Positions 15,046 through 23,211 of a stretch of DNA of 34,475 nt are shown one piece after another. The position numbers and the translations under genes are program-made. Source of the stretch: a bacterium (GTDB taxonomy: Bacteria; Patescibacteriota; Saccharimonadia; Saccharimonadales; UBA4665); assembly GCA_021790005.1 (NCBI GenBank), contig JAJYIP010000005.1, forward strand, positions 1 through 34,475, given 5' to 3'. Each line of letters begins with the position of its first letter. Within the stretch, counting starts at the first letter, position 1. The notes below the pieces were generated by a model, which did no database searches, had not been told where the DNA came from, and saw nothing but the letters and a program-made list of their open reading frames with translations.

Positions 15046-15200
15046 TTAGACTAACACGTTGCGTATGCCTGATAAAGTTATATAAAACATAACCAAATTG
15101 ACAAAACGGCACAACAGTGATAAACTAAGTTTGAAAAATCTAAATTATTTTCGTTTTGCAATACAATTATATCTTCACATGAAAGGATAGGCAAAGTCAC
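15046..15200 (+). promoter_or_regulatory. Promoter region between tsaD and the repeat-protein gene
   Basis: TACAAT at 15162-15167 is the best -10 box for the gene at 15201; no good -35 is visible. A three-codon frame (ATG at 15179, stop at 15188-15190) and AAAGGATAGG (15182-15191) lie in the leader. That sequence probably serves as the ribosome-binding site, about 9-13 bases from the ATG. Confidence 0.4.
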
Positions 15201-16916
15201 ATGAATGAAAGAATGCGCCTTGGTTTGATTGAAACTGATATTGCCGGTAGACAGGCCGTCATGTTAAAAAGTATTGAAATTGGTGTCGAAAAACGTAGCA
15301 TTACCGAAGAGGTTCGATACCTTAACGATAAAGCTCAGCTTGAACTTTACGGATCAGGCAATAGCACATTTATCGATGAGAATGGCAATGTTATTGCCGA
15401 TCCTGTGCACCCCAAAAAATCCGTATTTGATGAAATATTAAAAACCCGTCCTTATAAAGAAGTCGAAGAATTTAAGACTAAATACATGGCCGGTATAAAT
15501 GAATTGCTTGATGACGGTATTGATCTCTGTCGGGCTAAATTGATTATGGACTTACGATCGAAAGATCGCAGTCAAATCAGTGACTCTAATCAAAGCGATT
15601 CAATGGGTGATGGGTTGTATGATCTGAGTACATTTGGCAATGACAAACTAGCTAGTGGCACCAACGAACGAATCGGTGCTTTGCTAAATCTTATAAAAGC
15701 TGGAGGTGCTTTTACACAAGAAGACACTAAACGACTTCTCAAAGGTGAAAGACTTTATGACATTGATGGTAATTACTTGAGTAAGCCATGTCAATCCGGT
15801 GCTAATAGTTTGGTCAAAGATCCTGAAACCCCAGAAGCTAGTAAACCCGATGATCTAGCAACTGATCCTGAAACCCCAGAAGCTAGTAAACCCGATGATC
15901 TAGCAACTGATCCTGAAACCCCAGAAGCTAGTAAACCCGATGATCTAGCAACTGATCCTGAAACCCCAGAAGCTAGTAACCTAGGCTTGAACGTATTACT
16001 TACAAAAGATGAAATGGAAGAATACGAGTCTAGGATTAATGAAATTAGGGTTAGTGAAACACGAGAATTTCAAAACTACGCGGATATTACGGCCCAAAGA
16101 CGACAGTCAGGATTGTTTCGTAAACGAATTCGTGGAGTAAAAAACCCCTTAAGTGGACAACAGAAATATCGTAATAAAAAAATAACTAACGAATTGGTGT
16201 TAGAGGCAGGACGTGAGCTTGATGGGGTTAGAGTCCGAGCTGTCAATGAGTTAAAGGATAGACTGCTTAAAGAAGGTATCAATGATGCTGATGTAGAGAG
16301 AAAAATACTTGGTTTTAACAAACTATTCATGGCAGCCCTAAATGCCGCTCATGGCGAATCGTGGGTTAATGAGTCGCAACGTATACTTAAAAACCCTAAC
16401 ACTAAACGAGCACGATTTTATAACTGGTGGTTACAGCAATCTGGAGTTGGAGACATATATTTTGGCGACTCAAGGTTTAAAGGTAATTTAAAAAAGACAG
16501 CCCTAATGATCGGCGCCGGTGCGGTCGCCGGTGCAGCCGGTTTAATCAATCCAGCTCTAGGATTTGCTGTTGGCTTGGGTTCGGTGAAGTTTTTTGCAAC
16601 TGACTTTAACCGAGCGCTTGGTGGATTAGAGTTTAATGTCGTCGAAGATGCTAAAGACGGAAAGAATAAAAAGAACTCTAAAAAAGGTTATGTTATCGCA
16701 AGGGGTAACCTAACCAACAAAATAGTTAATGAACAACTTGACCAAAATTATTTGAAAAACGCCGGTAAATCTAGATACGTATATGTCGGACCCTTGGGTT
16801 TAACTAGAGAATTCACAAGGGATGTTGAAGAAGAAGCTAGAAGGAATAGAGTTAGACTTGTCGGTACCGCTGGACACCTGGCCCTTGGAGGGTTTGGTGT
16901 AGGTGTAACATTGTAA
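15201..16916 (+). CDS. Orphan 571-residue protein with recent 15-residue tandem repeats
   Basis: I do not recognise this protein. Residues 1-205 are helical and charged. Residues 207-259 hold three identical copies and one partial copy of DPETPEASKPDDLAT, an acidic, proline-rich and probably extended linker. Residues 270-430 are again helical and very basic (QRRQSGLFRKRIRG). Near 433-465 lies a Gly/Ala-rich hydrophobic stretch (MIGAGAVAGAAGLINPALGF), and a second one forms the C-terminus (HLALGGFGVGVTL). There is no signal peptide. It may be a membrane-inserting or scaffold protein. A 93-residue helical gene follows after 36 bases, with a similar GATAGG ribosome-binding site, so the two are probably one operon. 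Confidence 0.7.
   Translation: MNERMRLGLIETDIAGRQAVMLKSIEIGVEKRSITEEVRYLNDKAQLELYGSGNSTFIDENGNVIADPVHPKKSVFDEILKTRPYKEVEEFKTKYMAGINELLDDGIDLCRAKLIMDLRSKDRSQISDSNQSDSMGDGLYDLSTFGNDKLASGTNERIGALLNLIKAGGAFTQEDTKRLLKGERLYDIDGNYLSKPCQSGANSLVKDPETPEASKPDDLATDPETPEASKPDDLATDPETPEASKPDDLATDPETPEASNLGLNVLLTKDEMEEYESRINEIRVSETREFQNYADITAQRRQSGLFRKRIRGVKNPLSGQQKYRNKKITNELVLEAGRELDGVRVRAVNELKDRLLKEGINDADVERKILGFNKLFMAALNAAHGESWVNESQRILKNPNTKRARFYNWWLQQSGVGDIYFGDSRFKGNLKKTALMIGAGAVAGAAGLINPALGFAVGLGSVKFFATDFNRALGGLEFNVVEDAKDGKNKKNSKKGYVIARGNLTNKIVNEQLDQNYLKNAGKSRYVYVGPLGLTREFTRDVEEEARRNRVRLVGTAGHLALGGFGVGVTL
15819..15977 (+). repeat. In-frame 45-bp tandem repeats, 3.5 copies
   Basis: Three 45-base units (15819-15863, 15864-15908, 15909-15953) are identical at DNA level, and a 24-base partial unit follows at 15954-15977. 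They code for DPETPEASKPDDLAT. Identity at synonymous sites points to recent expansion by slippage or recombination, so copy number may vary between strains. Unit length is a multiple of three, preserving the frame. Confidence 0.95.
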
Positions 16917-16952
16917 AAAGATAAACCCAGACTATAGATAGGAAAAACAAAA

Positions 16953-17234
16953 ATGAAAAATTATGATGAAAAAATCAATGAAATTGTCAAGTTGTTTAAT
17001 ATGCCACCAAATACGAATGATATCGTGTTTGAGAGTGTTTATGAAATACTTAAAGCCCGTATTGGTCTCAGGCTAGCTAAGGGGCTTAGCAATGAACAGC
17101 TGGAAGAAATTAAACCTTTGATGGACGGACAAGAATCGACAGCGATTTTTGACGCGATGCAAACAATTATTCCAGACTTTGATCGTATTCTGGACGAGGA
17201 GATCCAAGCCATCAAGCAAGCCATCATTAAATAA
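16953..17234 (+). CDS. 93-residue helical protein, DUF5663-like
   Basis: This is an all-helical acidic protein without membrane segments. The middle (VYEILKARIGLRLAKGLSNE, then a long helix ending in PDFDRILDEEIQAIKQ) resembles the small DUF5663 family found in CPR bacteria. That match is from memory and not certain. It has TAGGA about 10 bases before the ATG and lies 36 bases behind the repeat protein, so it probably belongs to the same transcript and may act with it. It ends 29 bases before murE, which has its own -10 box. Confidence 0.6.
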   Translation: MKNYDEKINEIVKLFNMPPNTNDIVFESVYEILKARIGLRLAKGLSNEQLEEIKPLMDGQESTAIFDAMQTIIPDFDRILDEEIQAIKQAIIK

Positions 17235-17263
17235 CCTCAAAATCATAGATTATACTTAATGCT

Positions 17264-18568
17264 ATGAATCCAAGATCACTTGTAAAAAAATTTCTTCCCA
17301 AGTCAGTATTTTCAGCCATTGAACCATATGGACATTTGGCTGAAGCAATATTCGTCAATACCGTTAATGGGTTTCCTTTGAAAGGAATAAAGGTCATCGG
17401 GGTGACTGGCACCAACGGAAAAACCTCAACCAGTTATTTAATCCATCGTATGCTTGTGGATGCTGGTTACAAAGTAGGACTAATGACCACAGTGGGTTAT
17501 GGTGTTGGCGGCGATGTAAAACCGCAAATTGCCCACATGACCACCGTAAGTGTGCCATTGCTAATGAAGCGTGTTAAGGCTATGAAAGCGCAGGACATCG
17601 AGTGGCTAGTGTTGGAAACAACCAGTCATGCATTGGCCCAGAACCGAGTTTGGGGGGTGCCGTACAGTATTGCCGTCATGACTAACTTGACTCATGAACA
17701 TCTGGATTACCACAAAACTTTTGAAAGATATCGTGATGCAAAGAGAAAACTGTTTAAGCAGACTAACCGAAACCTCAAGGGTCTGAGGGTGGGCATAATT
17801 AATGCTGATGATCCTTCAGCGGAATACTTCGCGAAAGACGTGGCCAATGTGCTGACATACGGTATTGAAAAAGGCGATATCCGGGCAACAGATATCAAGC
17901 TTAAGCAAGACGGCATCAGCTATAAAGTAAAACTTGATAACATGTCACTAAATATTAACTGTCAGTTACCTGGTAGCTTTAATGTCTCTAATTCTTTGGC
18001 CGCGGTTTGTGTAGGCAAAACTCTAGGCCTAAGCGCGCAACAAATAGAGCAGGGGATTGCCGCGCTTGAAGGTGTCGAGGGTAGAATGAATACTCTTGAC
18101 GAAGGCCAGGATTTTACAGCGATCGTAGATTTTGCACACACACCAGACAGCTTCGAGAAGCTGTTCAAAGATCTAAAACCGGTACTTAAAGGTAAGCTAA
18201 TCGTTATGTTCGGTAGCGCCGGACGCCGGGACGTCGAAAAGCGAGCGGTGCAGGGTAAATTAGCCGGTGAATACGCTGACGAAGTGATTGTTACCGAAGA
18301 GGACGACCGGGATATTGACGGAGTTGAAATTATGAACCAAATTGCTGGTGGTGCTGAGTCGGCAGGAAAGATTAAAGATAAAGACCTGTTTCTGGTGCAC
18401 GATCGTACCGAGGCTATCAGTTTTAGTCTGAGAAGGGCTAAACCAGGTGATACAGTATTGCTCTTGGGTAAAGGTCACGAGAAAACGATTGAAAGGGCTG
18501 ATGGAGAGCATCCCTGGAACGAGCTTGAGACAACTCGGCAAGCGCTGAGGCAGCTAGTCAAGCGTTAA
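17264..18568 (+). CDS. murE: MurE-like Mur ligase with reduced N-terminal domain
   Basis: This ATP-dependent ligase should add the third residue of the peptidoglycan stem peptide to UDP-MurNAc-dipeptide. The P-loop VTGTNGKTS is at residues 47-55, about 60 residues earlier than in E. coli MurE, so most of the UDP-binding N-terminal domain is missing. Other marks are ETTSHAL, TNLTHEHLDYH (metal-binding His), LPGSFNVSNSLAA, DFAHTPDSF and GKGHE. The DNPR motif that reads diaminopimelate is replaced by EDDR (residues 346-349), keeping only the Arg, so the amino acid added is uncertain. TATACT at 17251-17256 is 7 bases before the ATG. It converges with the next gene, overlapping by 15 bases. Confidence 0.9.
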   Translation: MNPRSLVKKFLPKSVFSAIEPYGHLAEAIFVNTVNGFPLKGIKVIGVTGTNGKTSTSYLIHRMLVDAGYKVGLMTTVGYGVGGDVKPQIAHMTTVSVPLLMKRVKAMKAQDIEWLVLETTSHALAQNRVWGVPYSIAVMTNLTHEHLDYHKTFERYRDAKRKLFKQTNRNLKGLRVGIINADDPSAEYFAKDVANVLTYGIEKGDIRATDIKLKQDGISYKVKLDNMSLNINCQLPGSFNVSNSLAAVCVGKTLGLSAQQIEQGIAALEGVEGRMNTLDEGQDFTAIVDFAHTPDSFEKLFKDLKPVLKGKLIVMFGSAGRRDVEKRAVQGKLAGEYADEVIVTEEDDRDIDGVEIMNQIAGGAESAGKIKDKDLFLVHDRTEAISFSLRRAKPGDTVLLLGKGHEKTIERADGEHPWNELETTRQALRQLVKR

Positions 18569-19402
18569 GCTACAGCAGCGAATATAGCCACCGCCTTTGG
18601 ACAGTTCGGTAATATGTGGTGTTATGGTTTTAAAACCACGCCGTTCAAGTTCGGCCTGGTAATTTGGCGCCCGGTCGCTCATGATAATCGTCTCGCCCGT
18701 AGATACTAGATTACAGGCAAAATCGTCTCTAGCTTCTTGGATGCTGACTTCTATTTTGTCAATTGGTAAGGCCGCAATCTTGGCCTGGCTCGTCTCATCG
18801 AAAGCTTCTGGGCACCAGGCGATAAGATTGGGCGTCAAAACCGAAAGCGCAAGATCTAGATCATAAAAAAAGCTGTCCGGCCATCCGGTGACTGAGTTGA
18901 TAACTGGTTGATTGTTATCGTCTAATTCAGGAATTGTCCTGACACCTATGACTTCGCAATTGAAAACTGATGACAGGAATTCGTGCATCCGAGGATCAGT
19001 TCGGTAATGGCTGCCCACGAAAAGATAATTGCCACAGGGAAGGGCATCACCCTGACCGCTGAACCTAAAAGGCGGCATGATTACCTCTTTTCCCAGTGAC
19101 TCCAATACTTGACGGGCATAGGGCTGTTCGGCCTGGCGTAGATTGGGTAGAGATGAATGCACGGTTTTTCCGCGCCAGCTAAGACCCCAGTTGGCCGTAT
19201 ATATGCCGTCCTGACAGTTTTTCGGAGCATCAACCTTAATCACTTCAATACCGGACTGTTCGAATGCTTCCCGAACGGAATTAAATTCGTTGACTGCGCG
19301 TTCTTTAATTGGCTGATTGTCTAGTTTTGAATATGGGTTTAACTCGACGACGCTAAAAAATTCAGCACCAGACATCAAGACCTTTTTGTTAATGCTAGGC
19401 AT
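18554..19402 (-). CDS. Amidinotransferase/DDAH-fold protein
   Basis: The 282-residue protein has the guanidino-modifying enzyme fold of DDAH, arginine deiminase and amidinotransferases. Visible marks are QDGIYTANWG (residues 64-73), FSGQGDALPCG (114-124) and the end GGGYIRCCSL with the likely nucleophile Cys276. At the place where relatives have His-Leu-Asp the sequence is YDLDLAL (180-186), so the catalytic His seems replaced by Asp181. It may therefore have a different substrate or be inactive. TATACT at 19409-19414 ends 6 bases before the ATG, with a TGAACA -35 at 18 bases, so it is probably leaderless. Confidence 0.8.
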   Translation of the reverse strand: MPSINKKVLMSGAEFFSVVELNPYSKLDNQPIKERAVNEFNSVREAFEQSGIEVIKVDAPKNCQDGIYTANWGLSWRGKTVHSSLPNLRQAEQPYARQVLESLGKEVIMPPFRFSGQGDALPCGNYLFVGSHYRTDPRMHEFLSSVFNCEVIGVRTIPELDDNNQPVINSVTGWPDSFFYDLDLALSVLTPNLIAWCPEAFDETSQAKIAALPIDKIEVSIQEARDDFACNLVSTGETIIMSDRAPNYQAELERRGFKTITPHITELSKGGGYIRCCSLTLD

Positions 19403-19499
19403 TAGGGTAGTATAGCAAAATCCACTCGTCGTTGTTCAGCTATTAGAAACCAAAAATCATAAGTTTGACCTGGACGGTCTTAAGTCGGGGCTAAGACTC

Positions 19500-19529
19500 T
19501 TGACATGGGAATTGGCAGTCCTATATATT
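19500..19529 (+). promoter_or_regulatory. groESL promoter
   Basis: TTGACA at 19500-19505 (consensus), an 18-base spacer and TATATT at 19524-19529. The downstream side is fully covered by CIRCE half-sites, the arrangement for HrcA repression. Confidence 0.7.
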
Positions 19530-19568
19530 GAGTGCTAGATGTTAGCACTCATGTATTAAAAGTGCTAA
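19530..19568 (+). promoter_or_regulatory. CIRCE operator with an extra half-site
   Basis: TTAGCACTC (19542-19550), nine bases and AAGTGCTAA (19560-19568) form a CIRCE element with 17 of 18 consensus bases, the binding site of the heat-shock repressor HrcA. An additional half-site GAGTGCTAG at 19530-19538 lies immediately upstream, so the left half can also pair in the opposite sense. No hrcA gene is in the window. Confidence 0.85.
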
Positions 19569-19599
19569 CGATTAATAGCAATCAAGGAGGATGAAGTTC

Positions 19600-19866
19600 A
19601 TGAGCAACCCACTCAATCCGTTGTCAGAATATGTCGTGGCTCAAGCTGAAGAGGCGACCACCAAGACAGCCAGCGGACTTTACATACCAGATAATGCAGC
19701 CGAAAAGCCAAAGACCGCCAAAGTACTTGCTGTCGGTAAGGATGTTAAGCAAGTAAAGGCTGGCGATAGGATTGTATATAAAAGTTATAGCACTACTGAC
19801 GTTAAAGTCGGCGATGAGGAATACGTCATCGTTAAAGAAGAAGATATATTAGCTACCGTTAAATAG
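19600..19866 (+). CDS. groES: Co-chaperonin GroES
   Basis: The 88-residue protein caps GroEL during protein folding. It has the family order NPLSEYVVAQ, then the mobile loop around EEATTKTASGLYIPDNA, then VLAVGKD, VKAGDRIVYKSYSTTDVK and EEYVIVKEEDILA. The start at ATG 19600 is chosen because AAGGAGG (19584-19590) lies 9 bases upstream; the in-frame ATG at 19591 directly abuts it and cannot use it. groEL follows after 9 bases in the same operon under the CIRCE promoter. Confidence 0.96.
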   Translation: MSNPLNPLSEYVVAQAEEATTKTASGLYIPDNAAEKPKTAKVLAVGKDVKQVKAGDRIVYKSYSTTDVKVGDEEYVIVKEEDILATVK

Positions 19867-19875
19867 GAGAAGACA

Positions 19876-21525
19876 ATGGCCAAAAAAGTATATTACGATG
19901 AAGACGCTAGGCGTAGAGTATTAGCCGGTGCGACCATTTTATATAACGCGGTTAAAACGACAATGGGACCTAAAGGACGCAATGTTGTTATTAACAAGTC
20001 TTATGGCAACCCGACAGTTACGCACGACGGAGTAACGGTTGCAAAAAGTGTTGAATTAGCAGATTTAGATGACGAAACTTTGGGTCAAAAAGTCGGTGCT
20101 GAGCTTATTAAGCAAGCTGCCAGTAAGATGAATGATGTTGCCGGAGATGGTACTACTACCGTAACAGTTTTGACTTATCACATTTTGAACGAGGCTAACA
20201 AGCTGATTGCGGCCGGCCACAACCCGATGCTGCTTCGCAAGGGTCTGGAAGCTGCCGCCCATGAAGTCATAACCAAGCTCAATACTATGGCGGAAGATAT
20301 TCAGGGCAAAAAAAGTCAGGTAGCTGAAGTTGCAACAATCTCGGCCGGAGATCCGGATATCGGTTCTCTTATAGCCGATGTCATGGATGCCGTTGGTAAA
20401 GATGGTGTCGTTACGGTAGAGGAAGGCCAAGGACTACTATTAGAGAAAGAGGTGGTGGAAGGTTTTACATTTGACCGTGGTTTTGTCAGCGCGTATATGG
20501 TAACAGACACAACTCGCATGGAGGCGGTCTATGACAAGCCGGCCATCGTTATTACCGACAAGAAAATTAGCTCAATTCAAGAATTCCTGCCACTACTTGA
20601 GAAATTGGCTCAGAGTGGCAAGAAGGACCTCGTATTAATTGCTGAAGACGTTGAAGGCGAGGCTTTGGGCACCTTAGTTCTTAATCGTCTCAAAGGCGTG
20701 TTTAATACTGTTGCAATTAAGGCTCCAGCCTTCGGCGACAGGCGCAAGGATATATTAAATGACATTGCTATCCTGACAGGTGCTGAGGTTATTACTGAAG
20801 ATCGAGGTATGACATTTGAAAACGTCGATTTGGATGTTGTCGGTACGGCTCGCAAAGTTATAGTTACTAAAGATGATACGACCATCATCGAAGGTAATGG
20901 CAACTCAACTGAAGTTGATGCTCGCATCAAGCAGATTAACGCCCAAATTGATCAATCGAGTAGTGAATATGATCGAGAAAATCTTGAAAAGCGTCGTGCC
21001 GCTCTAAGTGGTAAGGTAGCGGTAATCAAGGTTGGTGGTGCAACCGAGACTGAAATTGAAGAAAAGAAATTTAGAGTAGACGACGCCGTAGCCGCTGTTA
21101 AAGCAGCTTTAAGCGAAGGTATCGTACCGGGTGGTGGTGTAACACTAATTAATCTTCAGTCCGCCATTAAAGTCGATTCTAAAGACGATGATTCGGTTAA
21201 CGCCGGCAAGCAGATATTACTCCGCAGCTTAGAGCAACCATTCCGAATTCTTTTAACCAACTCTGGCCTGAACGCTGACGAATGGCTGCCAAAAGTTAAA
21301 GACAGTAAAGCCGGCACCGGTGTCGATGTTAATAAGCCCAATGGTTTAGTCGACATGAAGTCTTCTGGCATTATTGATCCGGCAAGAGTTACCCGAGAGG
21401 TGCTGCAAAATGCGACCAGCATTGCTGGCACTGCAATGACTATGGGTGCATTGGTGGTAGATGTACCAGAACCCAAAACAGCTGCACCAGCTGCGCCAGA
21501 TATGGGCGGCATGGGCATGATGTAA
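19876..21525 (+). CDS. groEL: Chaperonin GroEL
   Basis: This 549-residue subunit of the 14-mer chaperonin binds unfolded proteins and ATP. It shows the complete set of family marks: TTMGPKGRNVVINK, VAGDGTTTVTVL (ATP binding), the apical-domain segment SSIQEFLPLLE, KAPAFGDRRKDILNDIAILT, EGIVPGGGVTLI and the C-terminal Gly-Met tail GGMGMM. AGGAG lies 6 bases before the ATG. The gene ends before a hairpin terminator. No truncation or altered key residue was noticed. Confidence 0.98.
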   Translation: MAKKVYYDEDARRRVLAGATILYNAVKTTMGPKGRNVVINKSYGNPTVTHDGVTVAKSVELADLDDETLGQKVGAELIKQAASKMNDVAGDGTTTVTVLTYHILNEANKLIAAGHNPMLLRKGLEAAAHEVITKLNTMAEDIQGKKSQVAEVATISAGDPDIGSLIADVMDAVGKDGVVTVEEGQGLLLEKEVVEGFTFDRGFVSAYMVTDTTRMEAVYDKPAIVITDKKISSIQEFLPLLEKLAQSGKKDLVLIAEDVEGEALGTLVLNRLKGVFNTVAIKAPAFGDRRKDILNDIAILTGAEVITEDRGMTFENVDLDVVGTARKVIVTKDDTTIIEGNGNSTEVDARIKQINAQIDQSSSEYDRENLEKRRAALSGKVAVIKVGGATETEIEEKKFRVDDAVAAVKAALSEGIVPGGGVTLINLQSAIKVDSKDDDSVNAGKQILLRSLEQPFRILLTNSGLNADEWLPKVKDSKAGTGVDVNKPNGLVDMKSSGIIDPARVTREVLQNATSIAGTAMTMGALVVDVPEPKTAAPAAPDMGGMGMM

Positions 21526-21545
21526 TTCCGGTTAATAGGGTATAT

Positions 21546-21578
21546 AAAAAGGCCCCGCGCTGACGCAGGGTCTTTTTA
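21546..21578. terminator. Bidirectional terminator between groEL and the opposing gene
   Basis: An A-run (21546-21550) leads into GGCCCCGCG (21551-21559), a CTGA loop, the complementary CGCAGGGTC (21564-21572) with one mismatch, and a T-run (21573-21577). The A-run and T-run make it work for both groEL and the minus-strand gene ending at 21594. Confidence 0.85.
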
Positions 21579-21593
21579 GTTTATTAATTTTTT

Positions 21594-22070
21594 TTATTCC
21601 TGAACATTACTAGTCTGATTTTTATGCGTGAAATAATTAATCTCATTAACTATATCCAGTAATGCTTGGGCCTTTTTCTTCTCGTCGGTTATTTGCTGGG
21701 CAGTATCGTATGCGGTTTTAATAAGGTTTTGGTTATCGCTAGCTTGAATCATCATCATGGTGGTGTTAAATCTTTCCTCGGGAGTTTGTTCCAAGTGATC
21801 GATTAAGGGAGATAGTTGGCCAAGCGCCTGCTGTTTGATGGTCAATAGATCATCATTGACAGCTGGTTGTACACCCGGGGTGTCCAAATTACTGCTGAGG
21901 GCTTCTAGCTCGGGATTAACTGGTTGAGTATTGGCATTATTATCCGGCGGTACAGTGGTGCTGACATTTTGAGCTGGAGTATCCCAACCACCGGTTGCCG
22001 GTTGTTGCGTCGCTGCTGCGACCGTGCTTTGGCCATCATCCGATTGCTTATCATTTTGGTATCCAAACAT
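21594..22070 (-). CDS. Unknown 158-residue protein, disordered head and helical tail
   Basis: Residues 1-75 are rich in Gln, Thr, Pro and Asn and probably disordered. Residues 76-150 form helices (LLTIKQQALGQLSPLIDHLE, then PEERFNTTMMMIQASDNQ) and an end segment AQALLDIVNEINYF. There is no membrane segment or catalytic motif. The helical part feels familiar from Saccharibacteria, where it seems conserved, but no function is known to me. A GGGGGGG run (22076-22082) 5 bases before the ATG may act as the ribosome-binding site. It is divergent from the isomerase gene. Confidence 0.65.
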   Translation of the reverse strand: MFGYQNDKQSDDGQSTVAAATQQPATGGWDTPAQNVSTTVPPDNNANTQPVNPELEALSSNLDTPGVQPAVNDDLLTIKQQALGQLSPLIDHLEQTPEERFNTTMMMIQASDNQNLIKTAYDTAQQITDEKKKAQALLDIVNEINYFTHKNQTSNVQE

Positions 22071-22107
22071 TATTGCCCCCCCTAAACCGGCTTATTACGC
22101 TTTAGGC

Positions 22108-22146
22108 TATAATATATTACATTGGCACATAAAACAAAAGAAGGAG
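22108..22146 (+). promoter_or_regulatory. -10 box and ribosome-binding site of the isomerase gene
   Basis: TATAAT at 22108-22113 is the likely -10 box; no strong -35 is seen. AAGGAG at 22141-22146 is 6 bases before ATG 22153, so this gene has a normal leader, unlike many in the window. Confidence 0.55.
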
Positions 22147-22152
22147 AGCTTA

Positions 22153-23181
22153 ATGCTTGATGATTTATCGTTCATTCACCGTATAGACAAGGTGGACGCC
22201 CTAGGTATAGCTTCAAAGGAACCTGACCAGCTAGTTTATGATTTCAATTTTGATGCTGATCTGGGGGGGATAGACAACATCGTTTATGCGGCCATGGGCG
22301 GATCGGCTTTGGCCGCCAGTTTGGGACAGACTTGGCCCGGCTTTAATGTGCCGTTTGAAATTGTGCGTGGCTATAACTTGCCGGCTTATGTGTCCAATCA
22401 GACTTTGTGCATTGTCTCGAGTTATTCCGGCAATACTGAAGAAACCCTCAGTGCCCTTAACGAAGCAGAAGTTAAGGGTGCCAAAATAGTCGTCATTGCA
22501 GGTGGGGGCAGGCTACTGGAAATTGCTAAAGACAAAAATTATCCGGTAGTGGTTTTGCCGGCAGCCAAGCAACCGCGTTATGCCGTCTTCTATAACTTAA
22601 AGGCTTTGGTCGAGATTGGCCATAAGGCCGGTGTACTGGTCGACGATAATCCCGATTTGTTAGCGCCGGCAGCTGATTTTCTGCGTGAAAAACTGACGTC
22701 CTGGGATCCTACGCAACCTACTTCAAATAATCTTGCCAAAAAAATAGCCCTCGAATGCTTGGATAAATCAGTTGTTATTTACGGCGGTCCGAAAATGGCT
22801 CCAGCTGCCTATAAATGGAAGATTAGCTATAACGAGAACGGCAAACATGTTGCCTGGACGGGAACATATTCTGAATTCAATCACAATGAATTTATAGGAT
22901 GGAGTGAACAACCTGTCGAAAAACCATATACGATTATTGATTTACGATCCACATTGGAGCATCCGCGCATTCAAAAGCGATTCGAGTTGAGCAATCAACT
23001 ATTGAGCGGGCGACGACCGGAGCCTATCGCGGTTAACTTAGAAGGCGGTAATATTCTGGAGCACCTCCTATATGCTGTTTTACTAGGAGATTTCGTTACT
23101 CTGTATACCGCTATTGCCAGCGAGATTGATCCCGAGCCGGTCGATTTGGTGGAAAAATTTAAAGTCATGTTAAGCCAGTAA
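22153..23181 (+). CDS. Bifunctional phosphoglucose/phosphomannose isomerase
   Basis: The 342-residue protein has two SIS domains and interconverts glucose-6-phosphate or mannose-6-phosphate with fructose-6-phosphate, feeding sugar metabolism. The sugar-binding marks are YAAMGGSALAASL, VSSYSGNTEETLSAL and the C-terminal-domain motif NHNEFIGWS with the catalytic His (bact-PGI_C type). The end HLLYAVLLGDFVTLYTA is also typical. The open frame continues upstream to a TTG at 22024, but that part overlaps the divergent gene and the promoter. ATG 22153 has a proper Shine-Dalgarno. Length is normal. Confidence 0.93.
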   Translation: MLDDLSFIHRIDKVDALGIASKEPDQLVYDFNFDADLGGIDNIVYAAMGGSALAASLGQTWPGFNVPFEIVRGYNLPAYVSNQTLCIVSSYSGNTEETLSALNEAEVKGAKIVVIAGGGRLLEIAKDKNYPVVVLPAAKQPRYAVFYNLKALVEIGHKAGVLVDDNPDLLAPAADFLREKLTSWDPTQPTSNNLAKKIALECLDKSVVIYGGPKMAPAAYKWKISYNENGKHVAWTGTYSEFNHNEFIGWSEQPVEKPYTIIDLRSTLEHPRIQKRFELSNQLLSGRRPEPIAVNLEGGNILEHLLYAVLLGDFVTLYTAIASEIDPEPVDLVEKFKVMLSQ

Positions 23182-23198
23182 GTTTATGGCTAAACAGC

Positions 23199-23204
23199 TA
23201 TAAT
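23199..23204 (+). promoter_or_regulatory. -10 box for the DUF1361 gene
   Basis: TATAAT, the exact consensus, ends 7 bases before ATG 23212; no Shine-Dalgarno is present, so the mRNA is probably leaderless. The -35 is weak. Confidence 0.55.
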
Positions 23205-23211
23205 ACTGGTA

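Noticed and set aside
15819-15977. CRISPR array
   Set aside because: The repeats are directly adjacent without spacers and lie in frame inside a gene, so they are coding tandem repeats.
19591-19599. ATG 19591 as groES start
   Set aside because: It abuts the AAGGAGG, leaving no spacing; ATG 19600 is 9 bases away and matches the usual GroES N-terminus.
20065-21518. Long antisense frames within groEL
   Set aside because: They are shadows caused by the codon bias of groEL; no start signals and no family resemblance.
22024-22152. N-terminal extension of the isomerase from TTG 22024
   Set aside because: It overlaps the divergent gene and the promoter, and ATG 22153 has AAGGAG at the right distance.
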